64,000 nt of DNA, from assembly GCA_963785565.1 (NCBI GenBank), contig CAWAVV010000013.1:248001-312000 (forward strand). Reading direction: 5' to 3'. Position numbers and translations under genes: made by a program. A model generated the notes under the pieces. It was not told the origin of the DNA. It saw only the letters and a list, made by a program, of their open reading frames with translations, and searched no databases. Shown piece after piece: positions 1 to 9,090 of the stretch (its first letter is position 1; each line of letters starts with the position of its first letter). Source of the stretch: AP-15 sp963785565 (GTDB lineage: Bacteria; Pseudomonadota; Alphaproteobacteria; ATCC43930; CGMCC-115725).

Positions 1-2
1 CG

Positions 3-1287
3 GCCGTCGCCGTCCTCGCGTTGATTGCCGCTGGCGCAGCGTGGTGGCCGCGGTCGGGGCCGCTAGCGATAACGAATGTGTCCGCGCCTCGACTGTCAAT
101 GGTGGTCCTGCCCTTTACCAACCTCAGCAACGACCCGGACCAGGAATATTTTGCAGACGGCATCACCGACGATCTGACGACCGATTTGTCGCGGATCGAA
201 GGCAGCCTGGTGATCGCTCGCAACACAGCCTTCTCCTACAAAGGCAAAGCGGTCGACGCCAAGAAGATCGGGCGCGAGCTCGACGTCCGCTACGTCCTGG
301 AAGGCAGTGTTCAGCGCTCGGCCAAAGAGGTTCGAGTCAATGTGCAATTGGTTGATGCCGAAACCAACCGGCAGCTCTGGGCGGAACGATTCGACCGCGA
401 CCTCGGCGATTTGTTCGCGTTGCAGAACGAGATCACCGAGCGTATCGCGCGCGCGCTGCAATCGCAGTTGGCGATCGCGGAGGCCGGCCGGCCGATCGCC
501 CATCCCGACGCGCTCGATTATATTCTGCGTGGGCGCGCCCAGTTGTCGAAGCCGATCTCGCGTGAAACCTATGACGAGGCGGTGCGCGATTTCGAGACGG
601 CGCACGCGCTCGATCCGCATGCCGCCGACGCGCAGGCTTGGCTCGCGGTCGTGCTGGCGGTCAGGGTTCTCGACGAGATTAGCGATTTTCCGAGCGTCGA
701 CCTGCGGCGCGCTCGACAGCTGGCGGACGAGGCGTTGGCAGCGGCCCCCAACAGCCCAATCGCGCATGCCGCAAAGGCCCAGGTGCTCCGTGCGGAAGGC
801 CGCTGCGCGGAAGCCATTCCCGAATACGAAACCTCGATCGCCCTCGATCGCAGCCGCGCCCCTCTCTATGCCCATGTCGGTTGGTGTAAGTTTCTGACCG
901 GATCGGTCGATGCGGTGGAACCTTACTTTGAGCAGGCCATCCGTCTCAGTCCGCACGAACCCGGCATTGCCGTATGGCATGGTCGGGTCGGTGTCGCGAA
1001 GCTGCTCCAGTCTCAGACCGACGAGGCGCTCGTCTGGCTGGAACAAGCGCGCAGCGAAAATGCCCGCCTGCCGTTTGTCCATGCCTATCTCGCGGCCGCA
1101 TACGCGCTCAAAGGCGATACCGAGCGCGCCCGCAAGGAGCTTGCTGAGGCGCAGCAACTGAGCCCGGGTTATGCGAACCTGGCGCAAGTCGAAAGAATCG
1201 AGCTTGTACGACAACCCGAAGATCCGGGCCTTTGCCGAGGCCACCTATTTTCCCGGACTGCGGCGCGCCGGCTTGCCGGAAAAGTGA
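3..1287 (+). CDS. TolB/FlgO-like plus TPR protein, probable C-terminal part of a cyclase-TPR protein (5' partial, frameshifted end)
   Basis: The frame is open to the window edge, so the N-terminus lies upstream. The first residues (AVAVLALIAAGAAWWP) form a membrane segment. A TolB/FlgO-like domain follows, beginning VVLPFTNLSNDPDQEYFADG (about residues 30-150), then TPR-like helical repeats (about 160-400). This order is known from large alphaproteobacterial proteins that carry a nucleotide cyclase or a DNA-binding domain before the membrane segment; that part is not visible here, so the cyclase label is inference. The uninterrupted frame runs to 1325 with an Arg/Gly-rich tail. Moving one base near 1200 instead gives LYDNPKIRAFAEATYF and then GLRRAGLPEK, a typical end for this family, with a stop at 1285-1287. 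Confidence 0.75.
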
Positions 1288-1392
1288 TCCGCCCAGGTCA
1301 TCCGGGCGACCAGCGCCGTGGGTGAACCGACGATGCCTGCTCGGCGTTAGCCGAAAGGCGACCTAGCCGAAAGCAAAGCCAGCGAGGTGCCG

Positions 1393-1650
1393 ATGTCTAA
1401 GCTGGGCGTTGCGATAGCGGCTGCGGGGATTGCAGCCTTGGCCGCTCTCGTCGGGTGCACCGGGCCGCCCTGGACGCTCAGCCGGTCGCCGGCGGAGATC
1501 TCTCTGCGCTGGTACCCGGACACGACGCCGTCGGCCGCGGCGGACCAAGTCGCCCAGCTGCACTGCGAGTCGTGGGAGAAATCCGCCGAGCTCGTCTCCG
1601 AAACTCAGGACGGCAGCGCCGAGATTGCCGAATACCGTTGCCGTCGCTGA
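1393..1650 (+). CDS. Small putative lipoprotein
   Basis: An 85-residue protein with a basic start, a hydrophobic stretch (VAIAAAGIAALAALVGC) and a lipobox ending in Cys (LVGC), so probably a lipid-anchored periplasmic protein. ATG at 1393 is preferred over GTG at 1387 because AGCGAGG lies at a suitable distance. The mature part (TLSRSPAEISLRWYPDT onward) has two further Cys residues, near the middle and near the C-terminus. I recognise no family. It lies between the TPR protein and the RidA-like gene on the same strand. Confidence 0.6.
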   Translation: MSKLGVAIAAAGIAALAALVGCTGPPWTLSRSPAEISLRWYPDTTPSAAADQVAQLHCESWEKSAELVSETQDGSAEIAEYRCRR

Positions 1651-1705
1651 TAACGCTGCGGCTTTTGGTTATGATGCGCCCGCCAGCGACTGCGGAGACG
1701 AAACA

Positions 1706-2167
1706 ATGAAGATCAAGCGACGGCTGAAGGATTTGGGCATTGCGCTTCCCGAGGTCGGCGGGCCGATCGGGAATTACGTCCACGCCAAGCGCATCGGCAA
1801 TCTGCTCTATCTCTCCGGCAAGGGTCCGCCCGAGATCGGCGGCAGGATGCCACGCGGCAAGCTTGGCGCCGGCATTTCGGTCACAGAGGGATATCAGCAT
1901 GCCCGGCAGGTTGGGCTGGTGCTGATTGCGGCGATGCAGGACGCGCTCGGCGGCGATCTCGATCGTGTCGAGGACATCGTCAAGGTGCTGGGAATGGTCA
2001 ACGCCGCCCCGGATTTTGAGGACCACCCCCAAGTCGTCAATGGCTGCTCGGACCTTTTTGTCGAGGTCTTCGGCGAACGCGGCCGCCACGCCCGCTCAGC
2101 GGTCGGGATGAGCTCCCTGCCCGGTGGCATCCCGGTCGAGATCGAAGTCATCGTCGCGATCAAATAG
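1706..2167 (+). CDS. RidA/YjgF/UK114 family protein
   Basis: A 153-residue protein with the RidA fold signature: an early strand reading NLLYLSGKGPP and a C-terminal ARSAVGMSSLPGGIPVEIEV block. RidA enzymes deaminate reactive enamine/imine intermediates from PLP enzymes. The archetypal catalytic Arg that sits just before the L-P pair (R-L-P in RidA) reads Ser here (S-L-P), as in several paralogous Rid groups, so enamine deaminase activity should not be assumed. ATG at 1706 starts the conserved part; the frame is open upstream but that stretch overlaps the lipoprotein gene and looks non-coding. Confidence 0.85.
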   Translation: MKIKRRLKDLGIALPEVGGPIGNYVHAKRIGNLLYLSGKGPPEIGGRMPRGKLGAGISVTEGYQHARQVGLVLIAAMQDALGGDLDRVEDIVKVLGMVNAAPDFEDHPQVVNGCSDLFVEVFGERGRHARSAVGMSSLPGGIPVEIEVIVAIK

Positions 2168-2480
2168 GCCGCGTCGTTTTAGCGATCGAGAGTCCGGACA
2201 GCTCGTCTCGAAGTATCGGTTGGTCGTTTCCTGTCCATCGCGGGAGCGCGCCCCGGCACAAACCGCCGAGTCCCACCAAGACCCAACAGCGGGTGTTCGA
2301 TACCTTGCCCCGACATCCCGACCGGTCAATGGTATCCGGCAAACACTTATTGCAAAAACGTCTCCACAGCTGTGGGTTCTTTGTGTGGAAAGTCATAAAA
2401 GTGTAAGCTGGTCCGCGACAGCTTGGCGGGCGCTGGTCTGGATTTTGCCGGGCTGTCGAGCGCACACGACGGAGGAACAG
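2168..2480. other. Intergenic leader of the solute-binding protein gene
   Basis: This 313-base gap holds no convincing gene. It becomes A/T-richer from about 2335. It contains a perfect 12-base palindrome, CCACAGCTGTGG, at 2364-2375, which could be an operator or chance. A promoter for the gene at 2481 is expected here, but I cannot place -35/-10 elements with confidence. Confidence 0.4.
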
Positions 2481-4082
2481 ATGGCTCGTGGGATGACGCG
2501 GCGCGAATTTGCGGCGGGCACGGGAGTGGCGGCGATCGCGATCTCCGGGATCGGGCGGCGGGCGCGTGCAGCGAGCGATACGACGACTTTGCGCTTTATC
2601 GCTCAGTCGGATCTGCGCGTCCTCGATCCGATATGGACGACGGCTTACGTCACCCGTAATCACGGCTACATGGTATTCGACGCGCTGTTTGCGCTCGACA
2701 ACAAGTTCCAGCCACATCCACAGATGGTCGGCGATTACAGCATCTCGCCGGACAAGCTCCTCTACAGCTTCAGCTTGCGCGATGGGCTCAAGTTCCACGA
2801 TGGACAACCGGTGCGCGGGCGCGACTGCGTCGCCTCGCTCAAGCGCTGGATGGCGCGCGACTCGTTCGGGCAGAACTTGGCCAGCGCGGTCGATGAGATG
2901 AAAGGGGACGATGGCAAGAGCTTTACGATCCGGTTGAAAGCACCGTTTCCGCTGCTGATCAACGCGCTTGCCAAGGTGTCCAGCCTGGTGCCCTTCATCA
3001 TGCCCGAACGGCTGGCCCAGACGGACCCCTACAAGCAGATCACCGAAATGGTCGGGTCCGGCCCGTTCAAGTTCGTAGCCTCGGAGTTTCAACCGGGCAA
3101 CAAGGTCGTCTACGTCAAGAACACCGATTACGTGCCGCGCGCGGAGCCGCCGAGCTGGGCGTCGGGCGGCAAGATCGCCAAAATCGACCGAGTGGAGTGG
3201 CTCTATATTCCTGATCACTCCACGGCCACTGCCGCGCTGAATGCCGGCGAAGTCGATTGGTGGGAGAATCCGCCGCTCGACCTCGTTCCCGTAATGGCCG
3301 CCAACCCCGACGTCACGGTTACCGATCTCGACCCGCTCGGGATCATGGACATGCTGGTGTTCAACCATCTCTACCCGCCGTTCGACAATCAGAAGATGCG
3401 TGAAGCGGTCTTGGCGGTCGCCGATCAGAAAGATTTCATGGAAGCTGTCGCCGGCGACCCGAAGAATTGGAAGGTTTGCGCCTCGTTCTTCACCTGCGGC
3501 ACGCCGATGGCGAGCGACACGGACGCGGCGGCGCTGACCGGCAAGCGCGATTTCGACAAAGCCAAAAAGCTGATCGCCGAGGCTGGGTACAAGGGCGAAA
3601 AGGTCGTCGTTCTCGATGCGGTCGATCAGCCGAACGTGCACGGACAAGCGCTGGTCGCCGCCGATTTGCTGAAGAAGCTTGGGCTGAATGTCGACATCGC
3701 GGCCAGCGACTGGGGCAATGTAGTCGTCCGCCGTGCGTCGAAAAAGCCGATCGCCGATGGCGGCTGGAATGTCTTCTGCACCGGTTGGTCGGGGGCCGAC
3801 ATGCTCGATCCGACACTAAACCAGGGGTTGCGCAGCAATGGCGACAAGGCGTGGTTCGGCTGGCCGAAGGACGACACGATCGAGGCGTTGCGGACCGACT
3901 GGATCAAGGCGAGCGATTTAGAAGACCGTCAGGAAGTCGCGGCCAAGATCCAACAGCGTGCCTTCGAAACCGTGCCCTATGTTCCGACCGGCCTGTACGC
4001 GGCCAAGACCGCATACCGGAAAAACGTCGAGGGCGTCATTCAAGGGCCGGCGATCTTCCAGTGGAACGTCGCGAAGGTGTGA
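2481..4082 (+). CDS. ABC transporter solute-binding protein, family 5 (peptide/nickel/opine type)
   Basis: A 533-residue periplasmic binding protein of the DppA/OppA type. ATG at 2481 follows GGAGG with good spacing. The N-terminus carries a twin-arginine-like motif (TRREFAAGTGVAAIA) and an Ala-rich cleavage region near residue 32, so Tat export is plausible. The body has SBP_bac_5 features such as YSFSLRDGLKFHDGQPV and repeated Asp-Pro-rich loops, with a C-terminal YVPTGLYAAKTAYRKNVEG. No permease or ATPase genes lie next to it; its downstream neighbour ilvD is convergent, so the partner transporter is elsewhere or absent. Substrate cannot be told from sequence. Confidence 0.88.
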   Translation: MARGMTRREFAAGTGVAAIAISGIGRRARAASDTTTLRFIAQSDLRVLDPIWTTAYVTRNHGYMVFDALFALDNKFQPHPQMVGDYSISPDKLLYSFSLRDGLKFHDGQPVRGRDCVASLKRWMARDSFGQNLASAVDEMKGDDGKSFTIRLKAPFPLLINALAKVSSLVPFIMPERLAQTDPYKQITEMVGSGPFKFVASEFQPGNKVVYVKNTDYVPRAEPPSWASGGKIAKIDRVEWLYIPDHSTATAALNAGEVDWWENPPLDLVPVMAANPDVTVTDLDPLGIMDMLVFNHLYPPFDNQKMREAVLAVADQKDFMEAVAGDPKNWKVCASFFTCGTPMASDTDAAALTGKRDFDKAKKLIAEAGYKGEKVVVLDAVDQPNVHGQALVAADLLKKLGLNVDIAASDWGNVVVRRASKKPIADGGWNVFCTGWSGADMLDPTLNQGLRSNGDKAWFGWPKDDTIEALRTDWIKASDLEDRQEVAAKIQQRAFETVPYVPTGLYAAKTAYRKNVEGVIQGPAIFQWNVAKV

Positions 4083-4094
4083 GAACCGTGACGG

Positions 4095-5831
4095 CTAGAT
4101 GTCGGCGTAGGTGTGGGTTTCGGCGCTTGCGCCGGGGTGGGTGAGGGCCCCCTTCTCGGCGTCGCCGACGGTCTGCGCATAGCGCCACAGGCAGCCCGCC
4201 TGGTAGTTGTTGCGGCGCGGCGTCCACGCCTGCCGGCGGGCGGCGAGCTCGCCATCGCTCAACGCCACGTTGAGCGTGCAGGCCTTGCCGTCGAGGGTGA
4301 TCATGTCGCCGTCACGCAATAGGCCGATCGGCCCGCCGACCGCGGCCTCCGGCCCGACATGGCCGACGCAAAAGCCGTGCGTCGCGCCCGAAAAGCGCCC
4401 ATCGGTGATCAGGGCCACTTTGTCGTCCACGCCCTGGCCGGTCAGCGCCGCGGTGGTCGACAGCATCTCGCGCATCCCCGGCCCGCCGCGTGGCCCCTCG
4501 TAGCGGATCACCAGCACGTCGCCCAAATCGTATTGACGCTTTTCGACCGCGGCAAAGGCATCCTCCTCGCAGTCGAAGCAGCGCGCCGGCCCGGTGAAGC
4601 GATCTCCCTTCATTCCCGCGACCTTGACGATGGCCCCCTGCGGCGCGAGGTTGCCCTTCAGAACCATCAGGCCACCGGTGGGCGACAATGGCGCCGAAGT
4701 CGGCCGCACTACATCCTGACCCGCCGGAAACGCCACGCCCCGCAAATTTTCGGCGACGGTCTTGCCGGTGACGGTCATACAATCGCCGTGCAGGTAGCCA
4801 CCGTCGAACAAAGCCTTCATCAGCACCGGCACGCCGCCGACGTCATGCAGATCCTTCATCACATAGCGACCGCCGGGCTTCAGATCGCCGATATAGGGCG
4901 TGCGCCTGCAGATCTCGCCGAAAGCGTGCAGATCGAAATCGATGCCCGCTTCGTTGGCGATCGCCGGCAGGTGCAGCCCGCCATTGGTCGAACCGCCGGC
5001 GGCGGCGACCACGGTAGCGGCGTTCTCAACCGCCTTCCTGGTGACGATATCGCGCGGGCGAATGTTTTGTCGCAGCAACTCCATGACCGCGTGCCCCGAG
5101 GCCTCGGCATAGGCGTCGCGCGAATCGTAGGGCGCCGGGGCGCCGGCCGAGCCGGGCAGCGCCAGGCCGATCGCCTCAGAGACGCAGGCCATCGTGTTGG
5201 CGGTAAAGAGGCCGCCGCAAGAGCCGGCCGAGGGGCAGGCGGCGCATTCGAGCTCGTGCAGCTCTTCGTCGGAGAGCTTGCCGATGCTGTGCGACCCAAC
5301 CGCCTCGAACACGTCGCCGATGGTCACGTCCTTGCCGTGAAAACGGCCGGGAAGGATCGAGCCGCCATACATGAAGACCGACGGCACGTTGAGGCGCAGC
5401 ATCGCCATCATCAACCCGGGCAAGGATTTGTCGCAACCGGCGAGGCCGACGAGCGCGTCGTAGCAGTGCCCGCGCATCGACAGCTCGACCGAGTCGGCAA
5501 TGACCTCGCGGCTAACCAGCGACGATTTCATCCCCTCGTGGCCCATCGCGATGCCGTCGGTGACGGTGATCGTGGTGAACTCGCGCGGGGTGCCAGCGCT
5601 GGCCGCGACCCCCTTTTTCGCCGCTTGTGCCTGGCGCGACAGTGAGATGTTGCATGGCGCCGACTCGTTCCAGGTCGTGGCTACGCCGACCAGCGGCTGG
5701 GCGATCTGCTCGTCGGTCAAACCCATCGAATAGAGAAAGGCGCGGTGCGGCGCCCGCTCGGGTCCGATCGTCACGTGCCGGCTCGGCATGCGCGACTTGT
5801 CGATCACGGGTCGGCGGGCGTCGTCGGGCAT
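4095..5831 (-). CDS. ilvD: Dihydroxy-acid dehydratase
   Basis: A 578-residue IlvD/Edd-family enzyme that dehydrates 2,3-dihydroxy-isovalerate and -methylvalerate to the 2-keto acids in valine, leucine and isoleucine synthesis. Cluster-binding cysteine contexts are present: WNESAPCNIS, GLAGCDKSLPGL and AACPSAGSCGGLFTANTM. Length fits the family. Related sugar-acid dehydratases share these motifs, so a pentonate or hexonate substrate is possible. ATG at 5831 is preceded by a GGGAGA-type ribosome site. A 67-codon ORF ends one base before this start and the cupredoxin operon lies just upstream on the same strand, so cotranscription is possible. Confidence 0.9.
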   Translation of the reverse strand: MPDDARRPVIDKSRMPSRHVTIGPERAPHRAFLYSMGLTDEQIAQPLVGVATTWNESAPCNISLSRQAQAAKKGVAASAGTPREFTTITVTDGIAMGHEGMKSSLVSREVIADSVELSMRGHCYDALVGLAGCDKSLPGLMMAMLRLNVPSVFMYGGSILPGRFHGKDVTIGDVFEAVGSHSIGKLSDEELHELECAACPSAGSCGGLFTANTMACVSEAIGLALPGSAGAPAPYDSRDAYAEASGHAVMELLRQNIRPRDIVTRKAVENAATVVAAAGGSTNGGLHLPAIANEAGIDFDLHAFGEICRRTPYIGDLKPGGRYVMKDLHDVGGVPVLMKALFDGGYLHGDCMTVTGKTVAENLRGVAFPAGQDVVRPTSAPLSPTGGLMVLKGNLAPQGAIVKVAGMKGDRFTGPARCFDCEEDAFAAVEKRQYDLGDVLVIRYEGPRGGPGMREMLSTTAALTGQGVDDKVALITDGRFSGATHGFCVGHVGPEAAVGGPIGLLRDGDMITLDGKACTLNVALSDGELAARRQAWTPRRNNYQAGCLWRYAQTVGDAEKGALTHPGASAETHTYADI

Positions 5832-5832
5832 C

Positions 5833-6036
5833 TCAACATCTCCCCGGGCGATGGTCTTGGACGGCGGCCACCGTAGCGATCGGACCCGGGTTGATCAATG
5901 CCGCGGGCGCGACGCCACTGCCGGCGCTCGCCGCGGCCAATAAGCTGAAGCACCCGATCGCGATTGCCAGGCACAGGAGCCAGGCGCCGATCGCGTCGCG
6001 CTCGCCGAGCCCGGCACTAGTCGGATGTTCCCGCAT
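5833..6036 (-). CDS. Small hypothetical membrane or secreted protein
   Basis: A 67-codon ORF with one clear hydrophobic segment (WLLCLAIAIGCFSLLAAASA) and a short C-terminal tail. It fills the gap between the cupredoxin gene (21 bases upstream) and ilvD (starting one base after its stop). A GGGAGG ribosome site sits seven bases before the ATG. These contextual signs favour a real gene, but no family is recognised, and codon bias alone could produce such an ORF in this GC-rich DNA. Confidence 0.45.
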   Translation of the reverse strand: MREHPTSAGLGERDAIGAWLLCLAIAIGCFSLLAAASAGSGVAPAALINPGPIATVAAVQDHRPGRC

Positions 6037-6057
6037 GACCCGCCTCCCACTTTGCCC

Positions 6058-6462
6058 TTAGGACGCAGGCCGGGCAGTCTTGACGACAATCTTGCCCACC
6101 ATGTACGGGTGGATCGAGCAGAAATAATGGTAGACCCCGGGGGTCGCGAAGGTGTGGGAGAAGCTGTCGTCGGTGTCGAGCGCCGCCGAGGAGAACCCTT
6201 TGTGGTCATCCTGCACCTTGTGCACTTCGCCATCGTCGTTCTTCCAGGTCACCGTCGTACCGGCAGCGATGGTGAGATCCGGCGGGGCAAAGGCGAAGTT
6301 GTCGATCTTGATCGTGACCGCTTTCGCTGTGGCCTCGACCACCGCGCCGCCGGCGGCGCCGAAACTCGGCATCCCGGCGGCGAGAAGCGCCGTCGTGCCG
6401 ATCGCGCCGAAGATCAGGGCGAACCGGACGCGGCGCGGCATCGGATTCCCGCTCGTTGACAT
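6058..6462 (-). CDS. Cupredoxin-domain copper protein
   Basis: A 134-residue plastocyanin/azurin-like protein, probably periplasmic. A signal or anchor segment (FALIFGAIGTTALLAAG) precedes a single cupredoxin domain. Type 1 copper ligands are recognisable: His in DGEVHKVQDD, then Cys, His and Met in YHYFCSIHPYMVGKI. Strands NFAFAPPDLTIAAGTTVTW are typical. It probably passes electrons or binds copper outside the membrane. It starts 12 bases after the inferred end of the metallophosphoesterase gene, and this pairing recurs in proteobacteria, so the two are likely cotranscribed. Confidence 0.88.
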   Translation of the reverse strand: MSTSGNPMPRRVRFALIFGAIGTTALLAAGMPSFGAAGGAVVEATAKAVTIKIDNFAFAPPDLTIAAGTTVTWKNDDGEVHKVQDDHKGFSSAALDTDDSFSHTFATPGVYHYFCSIHPYMVGKIVVKTARPAS

Positions 6463-6474
6463 GGTAGCTCTCCC

Positions 6475-7450
6475 TCACGCCACGAGCGTGCTGTCGGTCA
6501 GCGCCGGCGCGCCTTTGCTGCGCGACGTAATCGACTGTCCTGACGCCGAGATATTTGCGCAGTTCGCCGGCCGGCACCTGCTTCATCGGGCCGGGTGCGG
6601 GGGCGGTCCCCGGCGCCGGCTGCGGGAAGGCAGTCGAGGCCGCAGTATGGAAGGTCACGTTGCCCTCGACCTTCTGGATGATCTGGTGGATGTGGCCGTT
6701 GAGCACAGTCACGGAGCCGAAGCGCTTCAGATAGCCGAGCGCGCGCCCGGCGTCGGCCGTGCCCCAGCCCCACTTCTCGTAGATCGTCCACATCGGCAGA
6801 TGGGCGAGGACAACAATCGGGGTGCTGGCCGAACGGCCGGCGACGTCCTTTTCCAGCCATTCGAGCTGGTCGTCGCCCAAGGTCGCGAGCCCGGCGGATT
6901 TGAACCCCGGCTGAAAATCAAAGACGTTGATCAGCGCGATGAAATGGACGCCGGCCATGTCGAAGCTGTACCAGCCCTTGCCCTGCGTATTCTTACCGTA
7001 GCGGGCGAGATAGGCCTTGCCGTTGTCGGCGTCGGCCACGTCGTGCTCGCCGGGAATAAAGAAAACCTGCTTGTTCGCTCCCTTGATGACCTGATCGGCA
7101 GTGTCCCACTGCTCTTCCTTCGACAGGTGGCTGATATCACCGGTGTGGACCAGAAAGGCCGGCTGGGTTGGCATCACCTTGATCTTGGCGATCGCCTCGC
7201 CGAGCGTGGCGGCCGGGTCCGGGTTCGGCGGCAAATGAAAGCCGATATGGCTGTCGCTGATCTGCACAAAGGTCAGATCGCCCTGCGCAGCCTCGGCGGC
7301 GGCTGCCGAGCCCACCAGTCCGAGCGTGTGCGGCACCCCGCCGCTCAAGCTCCAGAGGACGCCGGTACCCGCCCAGCTCATGCACTTCAACAGACCTCGG
7401 CGATTGATGTTCGCCTGGCCCAGCAACTTGGTCCCGTCATGGTCGGCCAT
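6475..7450 (-). CDS. Tat-exported metallophosphoesterase (frameshift near the 3' end)
   Basis: A calcineurin-like phosphoesterase with a twin-arginine signal (NINRRGLLKCMSWAGTG). Metal-site motifs appear in order: QISDSHIG, VHTGDIS, IPGEHD, LAHLPMW and LNGHIHQ. The usual Asn of the GNHD/E motif is Glu here (GEHD), a variant I associate with this periplasmic subfamily. The uninterrupted frame would run 270 bases into the cupredoxin gene with an Arg-rich tail. A one-base shift near 6515 gives SKGAPALTDSTLVA and a stop at 6475-6477, 12 bases before the cupredoxin start; that ending fits the family. RBS AGGAGA precedes the ATG. The natural substrate is unknown. Confidence 0.82.
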
Positions 7451-7745
7451 CTCTCGTTCTCCTGAATGGCGTGGTGTGTCGCGCCAACCCAGACCGCCGT
7501 GCTTCGGGGTTTATTCCCGGACAGATGCATGTTGCCGAGCTGGTTCAGTTCAGCCGATGTCTGTGAGGGATCGCCCGAACGGTTGTAGACTTTGGTGGTC
7601 GAAGCCGTGACGAGAACTGCCGAAGCCTATCAGAGTACAGACTCCAATGGCCACCGGCGCCGAGATCAGCGGCGACAAAGATCCCCACGACCAATGTCTC
7701 GATTTCGGATGGTGTTCGCCAGCGAGCGGGCCATTGGAGCGAGGA

Positions 7746-8372
7746 TTAGCGCGGCTGCCTAAAACCTCGGCTGTCATCGGCGCCGCCCTGTGCGTCCTGG
7801 CGTCTTCTTCCCTGCGGCAGTATGGCCCTGAGCGTGTCGTCACGACGCCAGAAATGGTGGTAGAGCGCCGCCGCGGCATGAAGCGCGATCATGCCTAGGA
7901 GAAGAAATCCGACTGTCGCATGCGCCTCTCCCAGCTGCCTCGCCAGCGGGCGGTCTCGGCCAATCAGCGCTGGCAGCTGACCTAGGAAAAACAGGTTCAC
8001 CCGGTCGCCGTAGGCGTTGGTCCATAGCAGCCCGAGGATCGGCTGGGTCAACATGAGGGCATAGAGCGCGTATTCGCTCCACTGAGCCGCGAGCCGCATC
8101 GCCTGCGGCATGTCAGCGGGCCAATTCGGGAACCGCGCGAATTGACGCCACACGAGCCGACCGAGCGTCACGGCCCACACAGTCACGCCGAACGAGCGAT
8201 GCAGCTGAGTCAGCACGACGGCCTCCTCCCTAGACGATGCGAAATCGATCGAGAGGGCGAGTACGAAGATCGTGATGACGAGGAACAGGGTCAGCCAGTG
8301 CAGGATCCGGATCGCCGGGTCGAAAACGCGCAGTTCGGGATCCCATCGGTCCGCAGCATCCGAATACCTCAT
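7746..8372 (-). CDS. Cytochrome b561-family protein
   Basis: A 208-residue di-heme membrane cytochrome of the CybB type. Four hydrophobic helices carry candidate heme histidines: RILHWLTLF, TQLHRSFGV, EAHATVGFLL and MIALHAAAALYHHFW. Such proteins move electrons between quinol and periplasmic acceptors. The frame is open upstream to 8540, but ATG at 8372 has an AAGGG ribosome site and begins the conserved part. The C-terminal tail after the last helix is polar and low in conservation. It lies about 300 bases downstream of the metallophosphoesterase start on the same strand, with its own probable promoter. Confidence 0.85.
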   Translation of the reverse strand: MRYSDAADRWDPELRVFDPAIRILHWLTLFLVITIFVLALSIDFASSREEAVVLTQLHRSFGVTVWAVTLGRLVWRQFARFPNWPADMPQAMRLAAQWSEYALYALMLTQPILGLLWTNAYGDRVNLFFLGQLPALIGRDRPLARQLGEAHATVGFLLLGMIALHAAAALYHHFWRRDDTLRAILPQGRRRQDAQGGADDSRGFRQPR

Positions 8373-8586
8373 TATCGAGCCCTTGAGCGGGGCGGCATGA
8401 GGGAAGATCGGATCACGCGGGTGTTTATTCCCCCGACCTTTCACACCGGTTCCGCCGGCCGCTGACGACGTGTTCACGGTGACGTTGGCCACGCCGCCGG
8501 TAAGCCGGAGCGCGGTCCCTGGGAATTCCCGCTTGCGCACCGGCGATGCTCGCCCCTATCTCCTTCTCGCCTTGGAGGAGAGGACG

Positions 8587-8928
8587 ATGCGATACTTGGC
8601 CTTGATCGCGACACTGCTGATGGTTTCCGGCTGCTCCTCGGGGTCGAGCCACTCGGCCACTCTGACCCTCGACAACCCGACCTGGGATCGGGTCAATGTT
8701 CAGGCGGTGATCACCAAGAGCAGCGATTGCGACGACCGGCAGAACGGCTACGTCGCCACCGACAACTTCGTCATGACCAAGGGGCACTCGCACGATGTCG
8801 TCGCGCCAAACGCCGAAACCATTTGCTGGCGCCATGATCGTGATCCGAACAATCCGGTTGCCGGCGACTGGTCGGGATGGAGCCGCGCCACTTTATTCCC
8901 CGGTCAGACGACCGAGACCGACCTCTAG
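8587..8928 (+). CDS. Small lipoprotein, unknown function
   Basis: A 113-residue protein. ATG at 8587 follows a strong GGAGGAGAGG ribosome site; upstream in-frame codons look non-coding. The signal segment YLALIATLLMVSGC ends in a lipobox Cys. The mature part (LTLDNPTWDRVNVQAVIT) and paired cysteines (SSDCDD and ETICWRHD) suggest a small disulphide-bonded outer-membrane or periplasmic lipoprotein. No known family was recognised. It is divergent from cytochrome b561, sharing a 215-base intergenic region. Confidence 0.7.
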   Translation: MRYLALIATLLMVSGCSSGSSHSATLTLDNPTWDRVNVQAVITKSSDCDDRQNGYVATDNFVMTKGHSHDVVAPNAETICWRHDRDPNNPVAGDWSGWSRATLFPGQTTETDL

Positions 8929-9090
8929 CCGTCGCGCAACCGTCGGAACCTCACGGCAAAACGACCGCGCAATCCCTTGCGGTTTGCGCCGCGGTGACAG
9001 TGAGTTGGCGAGCCGTTATGATTGCCGATCCGGCCCGATGACAGCCGACGACAACCGGCACCAACCCCTCCAAAGCCAAAGGACGCAATT

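Noticed and set aside
96..1244. Long antisense open frame across the TolB/TPR gene
   Set aside because: Shadow of codon bias in GC-rich DNA; the plus-strand frame has clear TolB and TPR motifs and the antisense protein has none.
4359..5645. 428-codon frame opposite ilvD
   Set aside because: Composition is typical of antisense readings of a high-GC gene and no motif is recognisable; IlvD motifs are on the other strand.
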